From Romeriopsis sp046049545 (GTDB lineage: Bacteria > Cyanobacteriota > Cyanobacteriia > Leptolyngbyales > Leptolyngbyaceae), in contig JBJORF010000133.1 in assembly GCA_046049545.1 (NCBI GenBank), positions 1 through 8,784 of the forward strand: DNA of 8,784 bases, written 5' to 3'. Below, one piece after another: positions 1-5,911 of this stretch. The notes below the pieces were generated by a model that was not told the origin of the DNA, searched no databases, and saw only the letters and a program-made list of their open reading frames with translations. A program made the position numbers and the translations under genes. How positions within the stretch are numbered: the first letter of the stretch is position 1; every line of letters starts with the position of its first letter.

Positions 1-2
1 TG

Positions 3-170
3 GCCCTGGTGAAACTGGTCGAGCGGCTGAACACTCGGCAGTTCACCCTGCTGGACGTGCAGATCATCAACGACAACTCGCGCCGGTTCGGTGCCGTCGA
101 GATCCCCCGCGCCGAATACCTCACCCGCCTGCGGTTGGCCGTGACTGCCAGGAACGTGACCTTCCGGTGA
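3..170 (+). CDS. aat: Leucyl/phenylalanyl-tRNA-protein transferase, C-terminal 55 residues (5' end outside window)
   Basis: This frame is open from the window edge and ends at TGA 168-170. The product transfers Leu or Phe from aminoacyl-tRNA to proteins with N-terminal Lys or Arg, marking them for ClpS/ClpAP degradation in the cytoplasm. The call rests on the family's C-terminal block: FTLLDVQ, then RRFGAVEIPR, then the EYLTRL helix, in the expected order and at the expected distance from the C-terminus. Known family members have about 200-240 residues, so roughly three quarters lies upstream of the window. Codons end strongly in G or C, and the first 300 bases are about 65% G+C with no CGATCG, unlike the cyanobacterial DNA that follows. 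I infer a different source organism, possibly a planctomycete; the phylum is a guess. Confidence 0.82.
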   Translation, partial: ALVKLVERLNTRQFTLLDVQIINDNSRRFGAVEIPRAEYLTRLRLAVTARNVTFR

Positions 171-249
171 CCGCGTTCACCCTTTCTTGAACCGCCTTTC
201 CGCTTGCCCCTCCGGGCCTCCGTGTCGTAAACTCGTCTCATCCCACCGT

Positions 250-270
250 GGGGCGTTCCGGCCCCGTTTT
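250..270 (+). terminator. Possible terminator after aat
   Basis: GGGGC (250-254) pairs with GCCCC (261-265) around a 6-base loop and is followed by GTTTT. It lies 80 bases past the aat stop. The T run is short, so the call is tentative. Confidence 0.3.
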
Positions 271-281
271 CGAGAGCGCAA

Positions 282-302
282 ATGCCCACCCCGCACCCGA
301 TC
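282..302 (+). other. Possible start of a gene of the left-hand organism, cut after six codons
   Basis: ATG at 282 follows the purine-rich stretch GAGAG (272-276) and opens a frame MPTPHP before the left join at 299-302. Past the join the frame runs into antisense panB and stops at 361-363. It could be the first codons of a gene downstream of aat or a chance ATG. Nothing is recognisable in six codons. Confidence 0.18.
299..302. other. Left chimeric join at a GATC
   Basis: PanB similarity, read leftwards on the minus strand, is continuous to codon 162 (GAT, 300-302) and then changes into an unrelated 40-residue tail. At the same place base composition shifts from about 50% G+C on the right to about 65% on the left, and CGATCG stops occurring. 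The shared bases at the break are GATC. The position is uncertain by a few bases because the next codons (Arg, Val) could still be PanB. Confidence 0.75.
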
Positions 303-785
303 GGCATCCACCGCCGTCTTTCCCTGCTGCTTAAAGCCCAACTGCTGCACCGACTGCGGCGTTAGTCCCACATGCCCCATCACCGGAATTCCCGCTGCGA
401 CCAACCGCCCGATCGTCGCTGCCATCGCCGGATAACCCCCTTCCAGCTTCACCGCATTTGCCCCCGTTTCTTTCAGCACTCGACCCGCCGACTGCATCGC
501 CTGCTGCCAGCTTTCTTGATAGGTCAAAAACGGCAAATCCACCACCACCAGCGCATTTTTCACGCCACGCTTCACTGCCTTCGCATGATGAATCATCTCC
601 TCCAATGTCACCGGCAACGTCGTCTCATAGCCCAACGTCACCATCCCCAACGAATCCCCCACCAAAATCACCTCAATTCCCGCCTGGTCAAGGATCTGCG
701 CGATCGGGAAGTCCGCTGCCGTCAGCACCGCAATTTGGCGATTTTGCTGTTTCCAATGGATTAACTGTTGAGGCGAGACAGGCAT
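300..785 (-). CDS. panB: 3-methyl-2-oxobutanoate hydroxymethyltransferase, truncated (N-terminal 162 residues)
   Basis: PanB transfers a hydroxymethyl group from 5,10-methylene-tetrahydrofolate to 3-methyl-2-oxobutanoate, giving ketopantoate, the first committed step of pantothenate and CoA synthesis. It is a cytoplasmic TIM-barrel enzyme that binds Mg2+. Visible family blocks: LTAADFPIAQ (21-30), LVGDSLGM with metal-ligand Asp44, VVVDLPF with Asp83, AVKLEGG with Lys113 and Glu115, and GHVGLTPQ with His138. I chose the start at 785 because MPVSPQQLIHWK matches the usual N-terminus; upstream in-frame codons to 821 give an atypical hydrophobic extension. Family length is about 260-275 residues, so about 100 are missing, including the later catalytic Glu (Glu181 in E. 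coli). The open frame continues to a stop at 177-179, but those last 40 residues come from the left-hand DNA and are not PanB. It is divergent from the Uma2 gene at 898. Confidence 0.9.
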
Positions 786-834
786 ATCAATCACCAGCAA
801 TAAGGAACTCCACAATAGCAAATCAGTGCATCTT

Positions 835-863
835 TTGGGACGATCGGTATCCTGGGCTAGAAT
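835..863 (+). promoter_or_regulatory. Sigma-70-type promoter of the first Uma2 gene
   Basis: TTGGGA (835-840, 4 of 6 to consensus) and TAGAAT (858-863, 5 of 6) are separated by 17 bases. The predicted transcript starts near 870 and leaves a leader of about 28 bases with GAGGGG at 885-890, 7 bases before the ATG at 898. This supports 898 rather than the in-frame ATG at 826, which lies upstream of the promoter. Confidence 0.6.
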
Positions 864-897
864 AGCGGTATATCACCCACCTCTGAGGGGTCGTCCT

Positions 898-1527
898 ATG
901 GTCAGCGCTGCGGTCAAACCGAGTCATACTCCCATCATTACACCCACTCATTCCCGTGCAGGCGCGATCGGTGATGCCGTGGTGTTAGAGAATGTCACTT
1001 GGGAGAAACTGGAACAGCTTGATGAAATGCTAGTGGACACTGGCGCAAGATTGATTTACTTAGATGGAAGTTTGGCGATTATGGCTCCCCCCACTGAAGC
1101 TCACGAAGAACCCAAAAAAACCTTAGCACAATTGATAGAAGCATATATGCGGACCAAAGGCATCCGGTTTTATGGGCGCGGCAGTACAACCCTCGGCTTG
1201 AAAGCCTTGGGCGCACGTAAGGAACCCGATGAATCGTACTGCATTGGAGAACGCAAGCCGATCCCGGATTTAGCCTTAGAGATTACGGTTACGAGCGGTG
1301 GCATTTATGTTTTAGAGATTTATCGGCGGGTGGGGGTGCCGGAGATTTGGTTCTGGGAAGATGGGGTGATTTCGATCTATTGTTTACGCGATGAAGGGTA
1401 CGAATTAGTTAGCCGCAGTGAATTATTACCGGAATTAGACATTCGATCGATTGAATTTCACACTCGCATGACTGACCAATACGATGCGGTTAACCAATTC
1501 ATTCGATCGATCCAGCCCCAGGAATAA
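898..1527 (+). CDS. Uma2-family (DUF820) PD-(D/E)XK-fold protein
   Basis: The 209-residue product belongs to the Uma2/DUF820 family, which is greatly expanded in cyanobacteria. Members have a restriction-endonuclease-like fold, but their cellular role is unknown; nuclease activity is inferred from fold only. Family blocks in order: a helical N-terminal part (30-48), GARLIYLDGSLAIMAPP (49-65), EPDESYCIG with Asp111 (109-117), PDLALEIT with Asp124 and Glu128 (123-130), and IYRRVGVPEIWFWEDG (141-156). The Lys that many relatives carry shortly after the Glu block, in an xDKLxxY context, is Val138 here, so catalysis may be impaired. The start at 898 is supported by GAGGGG 7 bases upstream and the promoter at 835-863. 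It is followed after 92 bases by another Uma2-family gene on the same strand. The two are only distantly similar, so recent tandem duplication is unlikely. Confidence 0.85.
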   Translation: MVSAAVKPSHTPIITPTHSRAGAIGDAVVLENVTWEKLEQLDEMLVDTGARLIYLDGSLAIMAPPTEAHEEPKKTLAQLIEAYMRTKGIRFYGRGSTTLGLKALGARKEPDESYCIGERKPIPDLALEITVTSGGIYVLEIYRRVGVPEIWFWEDGVISIYCLRDEGYELVSRSELLPELDIRSIEFHTRMTDQYDAVNQFIRSIQPQE

Positions 1528-1579
1528 CCATTATCATTGATTTCCACCCTAGGAAGTATTCAGGTCTCGTCAAAAAAAT

Positions 1580-1585
1580 TACAAT
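1580..1585 (+). promoter_or_regulatory. Possible -10 element of the second Uma2 gene
   Basis: TACAAT matches the -10 consensus at 5 of 6 bases and sits 34 bases before the ATG at 1620. No convincing -35 hexamer lies at the right distance, and no Shine-Dalgarno sequence precedes the ATG, so independent transcription is only suggested. Confidence 0.35.
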
Positions 1586-1619
1586 AGTGGTGCTGACTCC
1601 TTGATCGCACCTTCTACCC

Positions 1620-2360
1620 ATGCTGAAGTACCTCGAACCCCTCGATTGGCTCCCTACTGCCGAAGATTTACCTGATTGTGACAGTACGCCCGTGGATAGC
1701 GAACTCCAAGAATTTATTCCCACATTTCTCAAAACCCTCCTAATTAGCATTTGGGCCGATCGCCAGGATTGGTTCTTTGGCATCGATATGGGTGTTTACT
1801 ACAGCCCGGATGAACCCGCGATCGTGCCCGATGGATTTCTTGCCATCGGTGTCGAGCGGATTAAAAGCGAAAACCTGCGTCTCAGCTACGTGCTTTGGGA
1901 GGAACAGGTTTTGCCGCAACTGGCGATCGAAGTTGTCTCCAAGAAATATCGCGGCGAATACAGCACCAAAAAAGACTTCTACGAACAGCTCGGCATCCTT
2001 TACTACGTAGTTTACAATCCCCGCCGCAAACGCAAGCCCAGTCTAGAAATTTACAAGCTGATTCAGGGTCAATACGTGCAAATGGTCGGTAACATCGTCT
2101 GGATGCCGGAATTAGCGATCGGCATCGGCAAAGAACGTTTCAACTACGAAGGTTACGATCGGGAGTGGCTGTTCTGGTATGACGAAAACAACCAGCGCTA
2201 CCCGACGGCTGAGGAAAAAGTTGCCCAAGCCCAAATTCAAGCTCAACAAGCCCAAAATCAAGCTCAACAGGCTCAAATCCAAGCTCAGCAAGCCCAAGCA
2301 CAGACCAAGCGTTTAGCCGATCGGCTTCGCGCCCTCGGCATCGATCCCGACCAAGTATAA
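1620..2360 (+). CDS. Uma2-family (DUF820) protein with Gln/Ala coiled-coil tail
   Basis: This 246-residue protein has a PD-(D/E)XK-type core in the first ~190 residues and an unusual tail. Core blocks: WFFGIDMGVYY (51-61), VPDGFL with Asp71, LPQLAIEVVSKK with Glu104, STKKDFYEQLG with Lys117/Lys118, then YYVVYNP. An Asp, a Glu and a downstream Lys in this order are what the fold's active site needs, so this copy could be catalytically intact, unlike its upstream neighbour. Residues about 201-232 are almost only Ala and Gln and include three 7-residue units of the form (I/N)QAQQAQ, expected to form a coiled coil, probably for oligomerisation. Core plus Gln-rich coiled-coil tail is a common cyanobacterial layout in this family. 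The only usable start is ATG 1620; no clear ribosome binding site is seen. It converges on the membrane-protein gene ending at 2383 with 22 bases between stops. Biological function is unknown. Confidence 0.85.
   Translation: MLKYLEPLDWLPTAEDLPDCDSTPVDSELQEFIPTFLKTLLISIWADRQDWFFGIDMGVYYSPDEPAIVPDGFLAIGVERIKSENLRLSYVLWEEQVLPQLAIEVVSKKYRGEYSTKKDFYEQLGILYYVVYNPRRKRKPSLEIYKLIQGQYVQMVGNIVWMPELAIGIGKERFNYEGYDREWLFWYDENNQRYPTAEEKVAQAQIQAQQAQNQAQQAQIQAQQAQAQTKRLADRLRALGIDPDQV
2235..2297 (+). repeat. Three tandem 21-bp repeats encoding heptads
   Basis: Units at 2235-2255, 2256-2276 and 2277-2297 share the pattern AxxCAAGCTCA(A/G)CA(A/G)GC(C/T)CAA. They encode IQAQQAQ, NQAQQAQ and IQAQQAQ in frame. Unit length equals one coiled-coil heptad, so gain or loss of a unit would keep both frame and heptad register. 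Differences are mostly at third codon positions. Confidence 0.85.
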
Positions 2361-2382
2361 ATTCATCATCACTTTGCACATA

Positions 2383-3132
2383 TCAGTTTATCAAACGTTT
2401 ATTCTGCTCAGACTTAGGTAAAAGGCTGTTCAAGTAAATGGCAATGTTTTTCAACACGATCGCCAATCCGAGTCCACCAAACATCAAAATCTGAAATAGT
2501 GCAAACAGAACATAGTCACGCTGAGACATCCCATTCTTAGAAACTTGTGGTTCATTCAATAGATTAATCGTAAAGGCTGACTGTTCACTCGCCAAGAACT
2601 GGTTGATTCGCTCAACGACCTGAGTTGAAGTCACTTGGCGATAATCAAAGTCTTCCACCTTTTGGCTGCGGCTCAAACGATTGGTCAAGAATACGGGATG
2701 GTGCTGCACGGTTATCGGCTTACTTCGCTTACGTTTGCCACCCGGTTCGGCGCTACTGATGGCATTGACTGGTATGATTTTCGCTTTTGCAATCTCTCGA
2801 TAATCAAGTCGATAATCGCCCCAGCCAGAAAGATGTTTCAACTTAACATGGCAATCGGCTAACTGGGGTTGAGCGACTATTCGCCGACAAGCAAAGGTAT
2901 AGGCAACCGGGTATTTCGCGATCGCGATTGGCAAAGGCACAATCATCATTACCAAGCCGAGAAGTGCCTGCCCAAGTTTTCGACTTAAAACTGCCATCAG
3001 CGCAGCAGCAGCACTAAAGAACAAAAAGCTAATCTGCGCGTCCGTGGAAATTTCACCCAATTTCCAGACTACGCCTGCAACCAATACACCCAGCAAAACA
3101 TAAGGCAACAGCTTATTCCAACGCATCTCCAT
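2383..3132 (-). CDS. Membrane protein of unknown function
   Basis: I do not recognise this 249-residue protein. From the ATG at 3132 it shows three hydrophobic segments near the N-terminus (about 8-23, 33-49 and 55-72), a hydrophilic basic central domain (about 75-205), and a further long hydrophobic stretch near the C-terminus (about 208-240, starting YVLFALFQILMFGG). The centre has two Cys about 14 residues apart around positions 81-95 and a very basic GGKRKRSK patch. The start at 3132 is chosen because GAGGTGA, a full match to the anti-Shine-Dalgarno sequence, lies 5 bases upstream; the in-frame GTG at 3141 overlaps that site. The gene follows lipA on the same strand after 62 bases containing a perfect hairpin, so it may be read through from lipA, but nothing links the two functionally. 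No membrane-enzyme motif is visible. Confidence 0.75.
   Translation of the reverse strand: MEMRWNKLLPYVLLGVLVAGVVWKLGEISTDAQISFLFFSAAAALMAVLSRKLGQALLGLVMMIVPLPIAIAKYPVAYTFACRRIVAQPQLADCHVKLKHLSGWGDYRLDYREIAKAKIIPVNAISSAEPGGKRKRSKPITVQHHPVFLTNRLSRSQKVEDFDYRQVTSTQVVERINQFLASEQSAFTINLLNEPQVSKNGMSQRDYVLFALFQILMFGGLGLAIVLKNIAIYLNSLLPKSEQNKRLIN
2918..2925. repeat. HIP1 octamer GCGATCGC (also at 3271-3278 and 8357-8364)
   Basis: HIP1 is a palindrome strongly over-represented in many cyanobacterial genomes. Three exact copies, and many partial CGATCG cores, occur between 299 and 8412; none occurs in the outer flanks. All three copies lie inside genes. They serve here as a signature of the central segment's origin. 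Confidence 0.9.
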
Positions 3133-3144
3133 TTGCCTCACCTC

Positions 3145-3168
3145 AAAACTGACATCATCGTCAGTTTT
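3145..3168 (-). terminator. Perfect hairpin between lipA and the membrane-protein gene
   Basis: On the minus strand AAAACTGAC is followed by a 6-base loop and GTCAGTTTT: nine perfect base pairs ending in four T. It begins 26 bases past the lipA stop and ends 2 bases before the GAGGTGA ribosome binding site of the next gene. It could be a weak intrinsic terminator or attenuator, but the stem has only four G/C-containing pairs and the T run is short. It could also be a protein-binding dyad. Confidence 0.45.
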
Positions 3169-3194
3169 CCCAGCATTGAGCCGCCGATCCCGAT

Positions 3195-4100
3195 TTACCC
3201 ATCTTCCCCGGCATGGTACGAACTCCGCACCAGCGGCCCCGATCGCACGTGACTGAAACCCAAGCCCAGAGCGATCGCCCCCAACCGCTCAAACTCCTCC
3301 GGATGCCAATACTTCTGCACTGGCAAATGCTCCAGCGAAGGCCGCATATATTGCCCGATCGTCAATCGATCGCACTGCACCGATCGTAACGCCTGCATCG
3401 CCTCAACCAATTCATCCTCCGTCTCCCCATGCCCCACCATCAACCCCGATTTTGTCGGCATCGTCGGGTCAAATTCCTTTACCAGTTCCAGCAGGCGCAG
3501 GGAGCGATCGTACTTCGCCCCTCGCCGCACCACACCCTGTAACCGCTCCACCGTTTCAATGTTGTGGTTATAACAAGCGGGTTTCGCATTCACCACCGTC
3601 TGCACCCGACGGTACTGCCACTCATCCGGGTCAATCCCATCACTGCGCCCACCCCAAAAGTCCGGTGTCAACACCTCAATCTGCGTCTGGGGCATCACCT
3701 CCCGAATCGCCGCCATCGTATCCACAAACCAACTCGCCCCCTGATCCGCCAAATCATCCCGCGTCACCGAAGTCAGCACCACATACCGCAGTCCCAGCAG
3801 CTTCACCGACTCCGCCACTTTCTGTGGCTCCTGGGGATCAAGCGGCATCGGCGCATGGCCCTTATCCACCTGACAAAATGCACACGATCGGGTACAAATC
3901 GGCCCCATCAATAAAAACGTTGCCGTCCCCGCTGCATAGCATTCCCCCCGATTCGGACAGCGACCTTCCTCACAGATCGTATGGATATTGCGCTGCTTGA
4001 TGATTTGCTGGACTTGGGAGATCTCGCTGGCTTTGCCCAGACTCGATCGACGGAGCCATTCCGGCATCGCCTGGATTTCGGTACGCAACGACTCGGGCAT
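3195..4100 (-). CDS. lipA: Lipoyl synthase
   Basis: LipA is a cytoplasmic radical-SAM enzyme that inserts two sulfurs into protein-bound octanoyl groups, making the lipoyl cofactor of 2-oxoacid dehydrogenases and the glycine cleavage H protein. The 301-residue product is of normal length and complete. Auxiliary [4Fe-4S] cluster ligands are Cys43, Cys48 and Cys54 (CX4CX5C in ICEEGRCPNRGEC), with the family's C-terminal RSS motif (292-294) supplying the Ser ligand. The radical-SAM cluster is CTRSCAFC (Cys69, Cys73, Cys76). Other blocks are VLTSVTRDD, VNAKPACYNHNIETV, KSGLMVGHGE and LTIGQYMRPS. All key residues are present. Start 4100 (ATG) is the longest plausible start; Met12 is an alternative. 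No Shine-Dalgarno sequence is obvious. It is divergent from the response regulator gene with a 204-base gap. The membrane-protein gene follows on the same strand. Confidence 0.96.
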   Translation of the reverse strand: MPESLRTEIQAMPEWLRRSSLGKASEISQVQQIIKQRNIHTICEEGRCPNRGECYAAGTATFLLMGPICTRSCAFCQVDKGHAPMPLDPQEPQKVAESVKLLGLRYVVLTSVTRDDLADQGASWFVDTMAAIREVMPQTQIEVLTPDFWGGRSDGIDPDEWQYRRVQTVVNAKPACYNHNIETVERLQGVVRRGAKYDRSLRLLELVKEFDPTMPTKSGLMVGHGETEDELVEAMQALRSVQCDRLTIGQYMRPSLEHLPVQKYWHPEEFERLGAIALGLGFSHVRSGPLVRSSYHAGEDG

Positions 4101-4194
4101 AGGAAGATAGCAGAATAATGATGATGATCCAAGTCTAACCGACGATCGGCTTCCCCGATTTTCTCCGCAATATCGCTGATCCCGCGAACTTTCC

Positions 4195-4224
4195 GTGACA
4201 CATTTTTGCGCAGCTTCCTAGAAT
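4195..4224 (+). promoter_or_regulatory. Promoter of the response regulator gene
   Basis: GTGACA (4195-4200, 5 of 6 to consensus) and TAGAAT (4219-4224, 5 of 6) are 18 bases apart. This predicts a start near 4231 and a leader of about 74 bases ending in GAGGAG (4291-4296), 8 bases before the GTG start. It is one of the best promoter matches in the window. Confidence 0.6.
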
Positions 4225-4304
4225 AGATGTTAGAAGTAAGGGGCGAGAGCAATCTTGCGCCTGTGTTTTCGATTTTTAGGAATGCGCCGAGAGGAGTTTG
4301 AGCC

Positions 4305-4847
4305 GTGGCAAGTCACAAGGTTCTGGTGATTGACGATAGCGCCGTGATTCGCAATATGGTGCGCGATATGTTGCCCCAGGGGAACTTCGAGGTTCTGGAG
4401 GCAAAGGATGGCGTTCAGGGCATCACCCTTGTACAACAAGAGCGCCCGACCCTCATTATGTTGGACTTTCTTCTGCCACGCATGAGCGGCTGGGAAGTCT
4501 ACCAGAAGATCCAGGAGCAGCCGGAGCTTCAGAGCATTCCGCTGGTCCTAATGTCTGGCCGGAAGGAAGAAGTCACCGAGAAGCTGACTGAACCGTTTGA
4601 GTACTTTGAGTTTGTCCAGAAGCCCTTTGACCAGAAGCAGTTGATCGAAGCAATCAAAGCTGCCATGAGCAAGGCGAAGCGTCGCCCCACGGCATTGGCC
4701 ACCACCACGAGCAGCGGCGATTCCAGTACTGATGTGGCCCAGCTCAAGGCCCAGGTCGCCCGCCTCCAAGCCGAGGTCGTGGCACTCAAGAAACAGCAAG
4801 CCCAAATCTTGGCCTTCATCAAGCAAAAGTTGGGCGGCGGTAAGTAA
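4305..4847 (+). CDS. Stand-alone response regulator (receiver domain plus coiled coil)
   Basis: The 180-residue product is a CheY-like receiver (about 4-125) that takes a phosphoryl group from a histidine kinase. The acidic pocket Asp10-Asp11, phospho-acceptor Asp54 (LIMLDFLLP), Ser84 (LMSG) and Lys106-Pro107 (VQKPFD) are all present, so phosphorylation should work. There is no DNA-binding or enzymatic output domain. A Thr/Ser-rich linker (about 127-142) leads to a predicted coiled coil (about 143-172, regular Leu/Val spacing in AQLKAQVARLQAEVVALKK), which suggests signalling through dimerisation or partner binding. GTG at 4305 is chosen because GAGGAG lies 8 bases upstream; the ATG at 4282 is out of frame. 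No histidine kinase gene is nearby, so the partner is unknown. Its own promoter (4195-4224) and a terminator (4871-4905) suggest a single-gene transcript. Confidence 0.88.
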   Translation: MASHKVLVIDDSAVIRNMVRDMLPQGNFEVLEAKDGVQGITLVQQERPTLIMLDFLLPRMSGWEVYQKIQEQPELQSIPLVLMSGRKEEVTEKLTEPFEYFEFVQKPFDQKQLIEAIKAAMSKAKRRPTALATTTSSGDSSTDVAQLKAQVARLQAEVVALKKQQAQILAFIKQKLGGGK

Positions 4848-4870
4848 ACCATACCTCCAATCATCCGCAT

Positions 4871-4905
4871 AAGCCGCTCCGAACAACAGTTTCAGGGCGG
4901 CTTTT
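4871..4905 (+). terminator. Intrinsic terminator of the response regulator gene
   Basis: AAGCCGC (4871-4877) pairs with GCGGCTT (4897-4903) around a 19-base loop, ending in a TTTT run (4902-4905). It starts 23 bases past the stop codon. The long loop makes it weaker than a textbook terminator. Confidence 0.55.
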
Positions 4906-5314
4906 GATTATCCGGAATGTTTTTTAGAAATTTTCAGGAATTTTGTTGCACCGATCAGACGATTGGGCACCATAATGAAGTCAGGTGTTAAACAGTCGTT
5001 CGATGTCAACGCGATTCGCACCGAATCTTGCCAGCGATCGAAATCTTAGTTTAACTACCTTTTGTCAGGATTGCTTTTGTCGGAATTATTCTGTGCGAGC
5101 CAGTGGCCACGGGTCAATGTTTCGCTCATGAGCTTTGAATCTTGCATCTACCACTGCAAGTGGGAAACTGAGGCAGCACTGGTATAGCGGTTGTCAAGTG
5201 TTTTTAAGTCAACTGGGTGCTGTCTCGTTTCCTTTCCCTATCTACATCTACGGGCTAAGCCACGTCAATCCGTATCAAAATCAGAAAAATTTCACTCACC
5301 CTCGCTGCTCTACA
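4906..5314. other. Gene-free interval between response regulator and recR
   Basis: I find no supportable gene here. A reading frame at 5135-5341 has no ribosome binding site, no family resemblance, and overlaps the recR end. Items seen: a -10-like CATAAT at 4971-4976 with only a poor -35; hairpin GATTCG-CAC-CGAATC at 5013-5027; imperfect direct repeat CTTTTGTC(A)GGA at 5059-5070 and 5074-5084; palindromes GTGGCCAC (5103-5110) and GCTCATGAGC (5124-5133); and hairpin CCACT-GCA-AGTGG (5151-5163). A small RNA from 4983 onward is possible but unsupported. Confidence 0.45.
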
Positions 5315-5911
5315 TCAGTCCAAATCCCGCCGACCTTCTAGCGCCCGCGCCAGCGTCACTTCATCGGCATATTCTAAGTCACCCCCCATCGGCAACCCAA
5401 AGGCAATGCGCGTGACGCGGGTAAAAGGCTTGAGTAAATGGCCAATATAAAGCGTTGTTGTCTCGCCCTCGACGCTAGGATTGATCGCTAGAATCACTTC
5501 TTTAATCTGTTGCTGGCTGACCCGGCGAACTAACTGCTGGATATTCAGTTGCTCCGGCCCAATGCCATCGATCGGGGAAATCAATCCTCCCAGCACATGG
5601 TATTTGCCCTTGTACTCGCGCGTCTTCTCCAGCGCAATTAGATCGCGCGAATCACCCACCACACAGAGTGTTCCGTTATCACGGTTCGGCGCACGGCAAA
5701 TCTCACAAACCGGCTCCGCCGACAAATGCCCACATTCTTGGCAAACGCCCACCAGCTTCTTTGCATCAATCAATGCCTGGGCTAGCGCCGCCACCTCCTC
5801 TTCCGGGCGTTTGAGAATATGCAATGCAATCCGTTGGGCCGATTTGGGACCAATGCCAGGAAGGTGTTGGAAATGTTCAATCAAACGCGCCAGCGGTCGG
5901 GTATAGGCCAT
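5315..5911 (-). CDS. recR: Recombination mediator protein RecR
   Basis: RecR works with RecF and RecO to load RecA on single-stranded DNA at gaps during recombinational repair, and assembles as a ring-shaped clamp. The 198-residue product is full length. It has a helix-hairpin-helix region (about 10-32, HLPGIGPKSAQRIALH), a zinc finger with Cys57, Cys60, Cys69 and Cys72 (CQECGHLSAEPVCEIC), a Toprim domain (about 80-175) starting LCVVGDSRDLIALEKT with the acidic EGETTTLY stretch, and the C-terminal Walker-B-like end GGDLEYADEVTLARALEGRR. The start at 5911 gives MAYTRPLARLIE, the normal N-terminus. No clear Shine-Dalgarno sequence is seen. It lies alone, convergent to the response regulator gene across a 409-base gene-free interval and divergent from the exported protein gene at 6201. 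Confidence 0.97.
   Translation of the reverse strand: MAYTRPLARLIEHFQHLPGIGPKSAQRIALHILKRPEEEVAALAQALIDAKKLVGVCQECGHLSAEPVCEICRAPNRDNGTLCVVGDSRDLIALEKTREYKGKYHVLGGLISPIDGIGPEQLNIQQLVRRVSQQQIKEVILAINPSVEGETTTLYIGHLLKPFTRVTRIAFGLPMGGDLEYADEVTLARALEGRRDLD

Noticed and set aside
177..299. C-terminal 40 residues of the minus-strand frame that starts as PanB
   Set aside because: They are not similar to PanB and are antisense to high-G+C DNA left of the join. I treat them as a read-through artefact, not a PanB variant.
826..897. Upstream ATG extending the first Uma2 protein by 24 residues
   Set aside because: It lies upstream of the good promoter at 835-863, and a GAGGGG site fits the ATG at 898 instead.
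1441..1511. ATTCGATCGAT repeated at 1441 and 1501 as a possible site-specific element
   Set aside because: Both copies encode IRSI in frame and contain the CGATCG core common in this DNA; no flanking repeat structure.
3452..4000. Long plus-strand open frame antisense to lipA
   Set aside because: Pro/Ser/His-rich composition typical of a frame opposite a real gene; lipA on the other strand is complete and unambiguous.
5135..5341. Small plus-strand open frames before the recR end
   Set aside because: No ribosome binding site, no recognisable domain, and overlap with recR.
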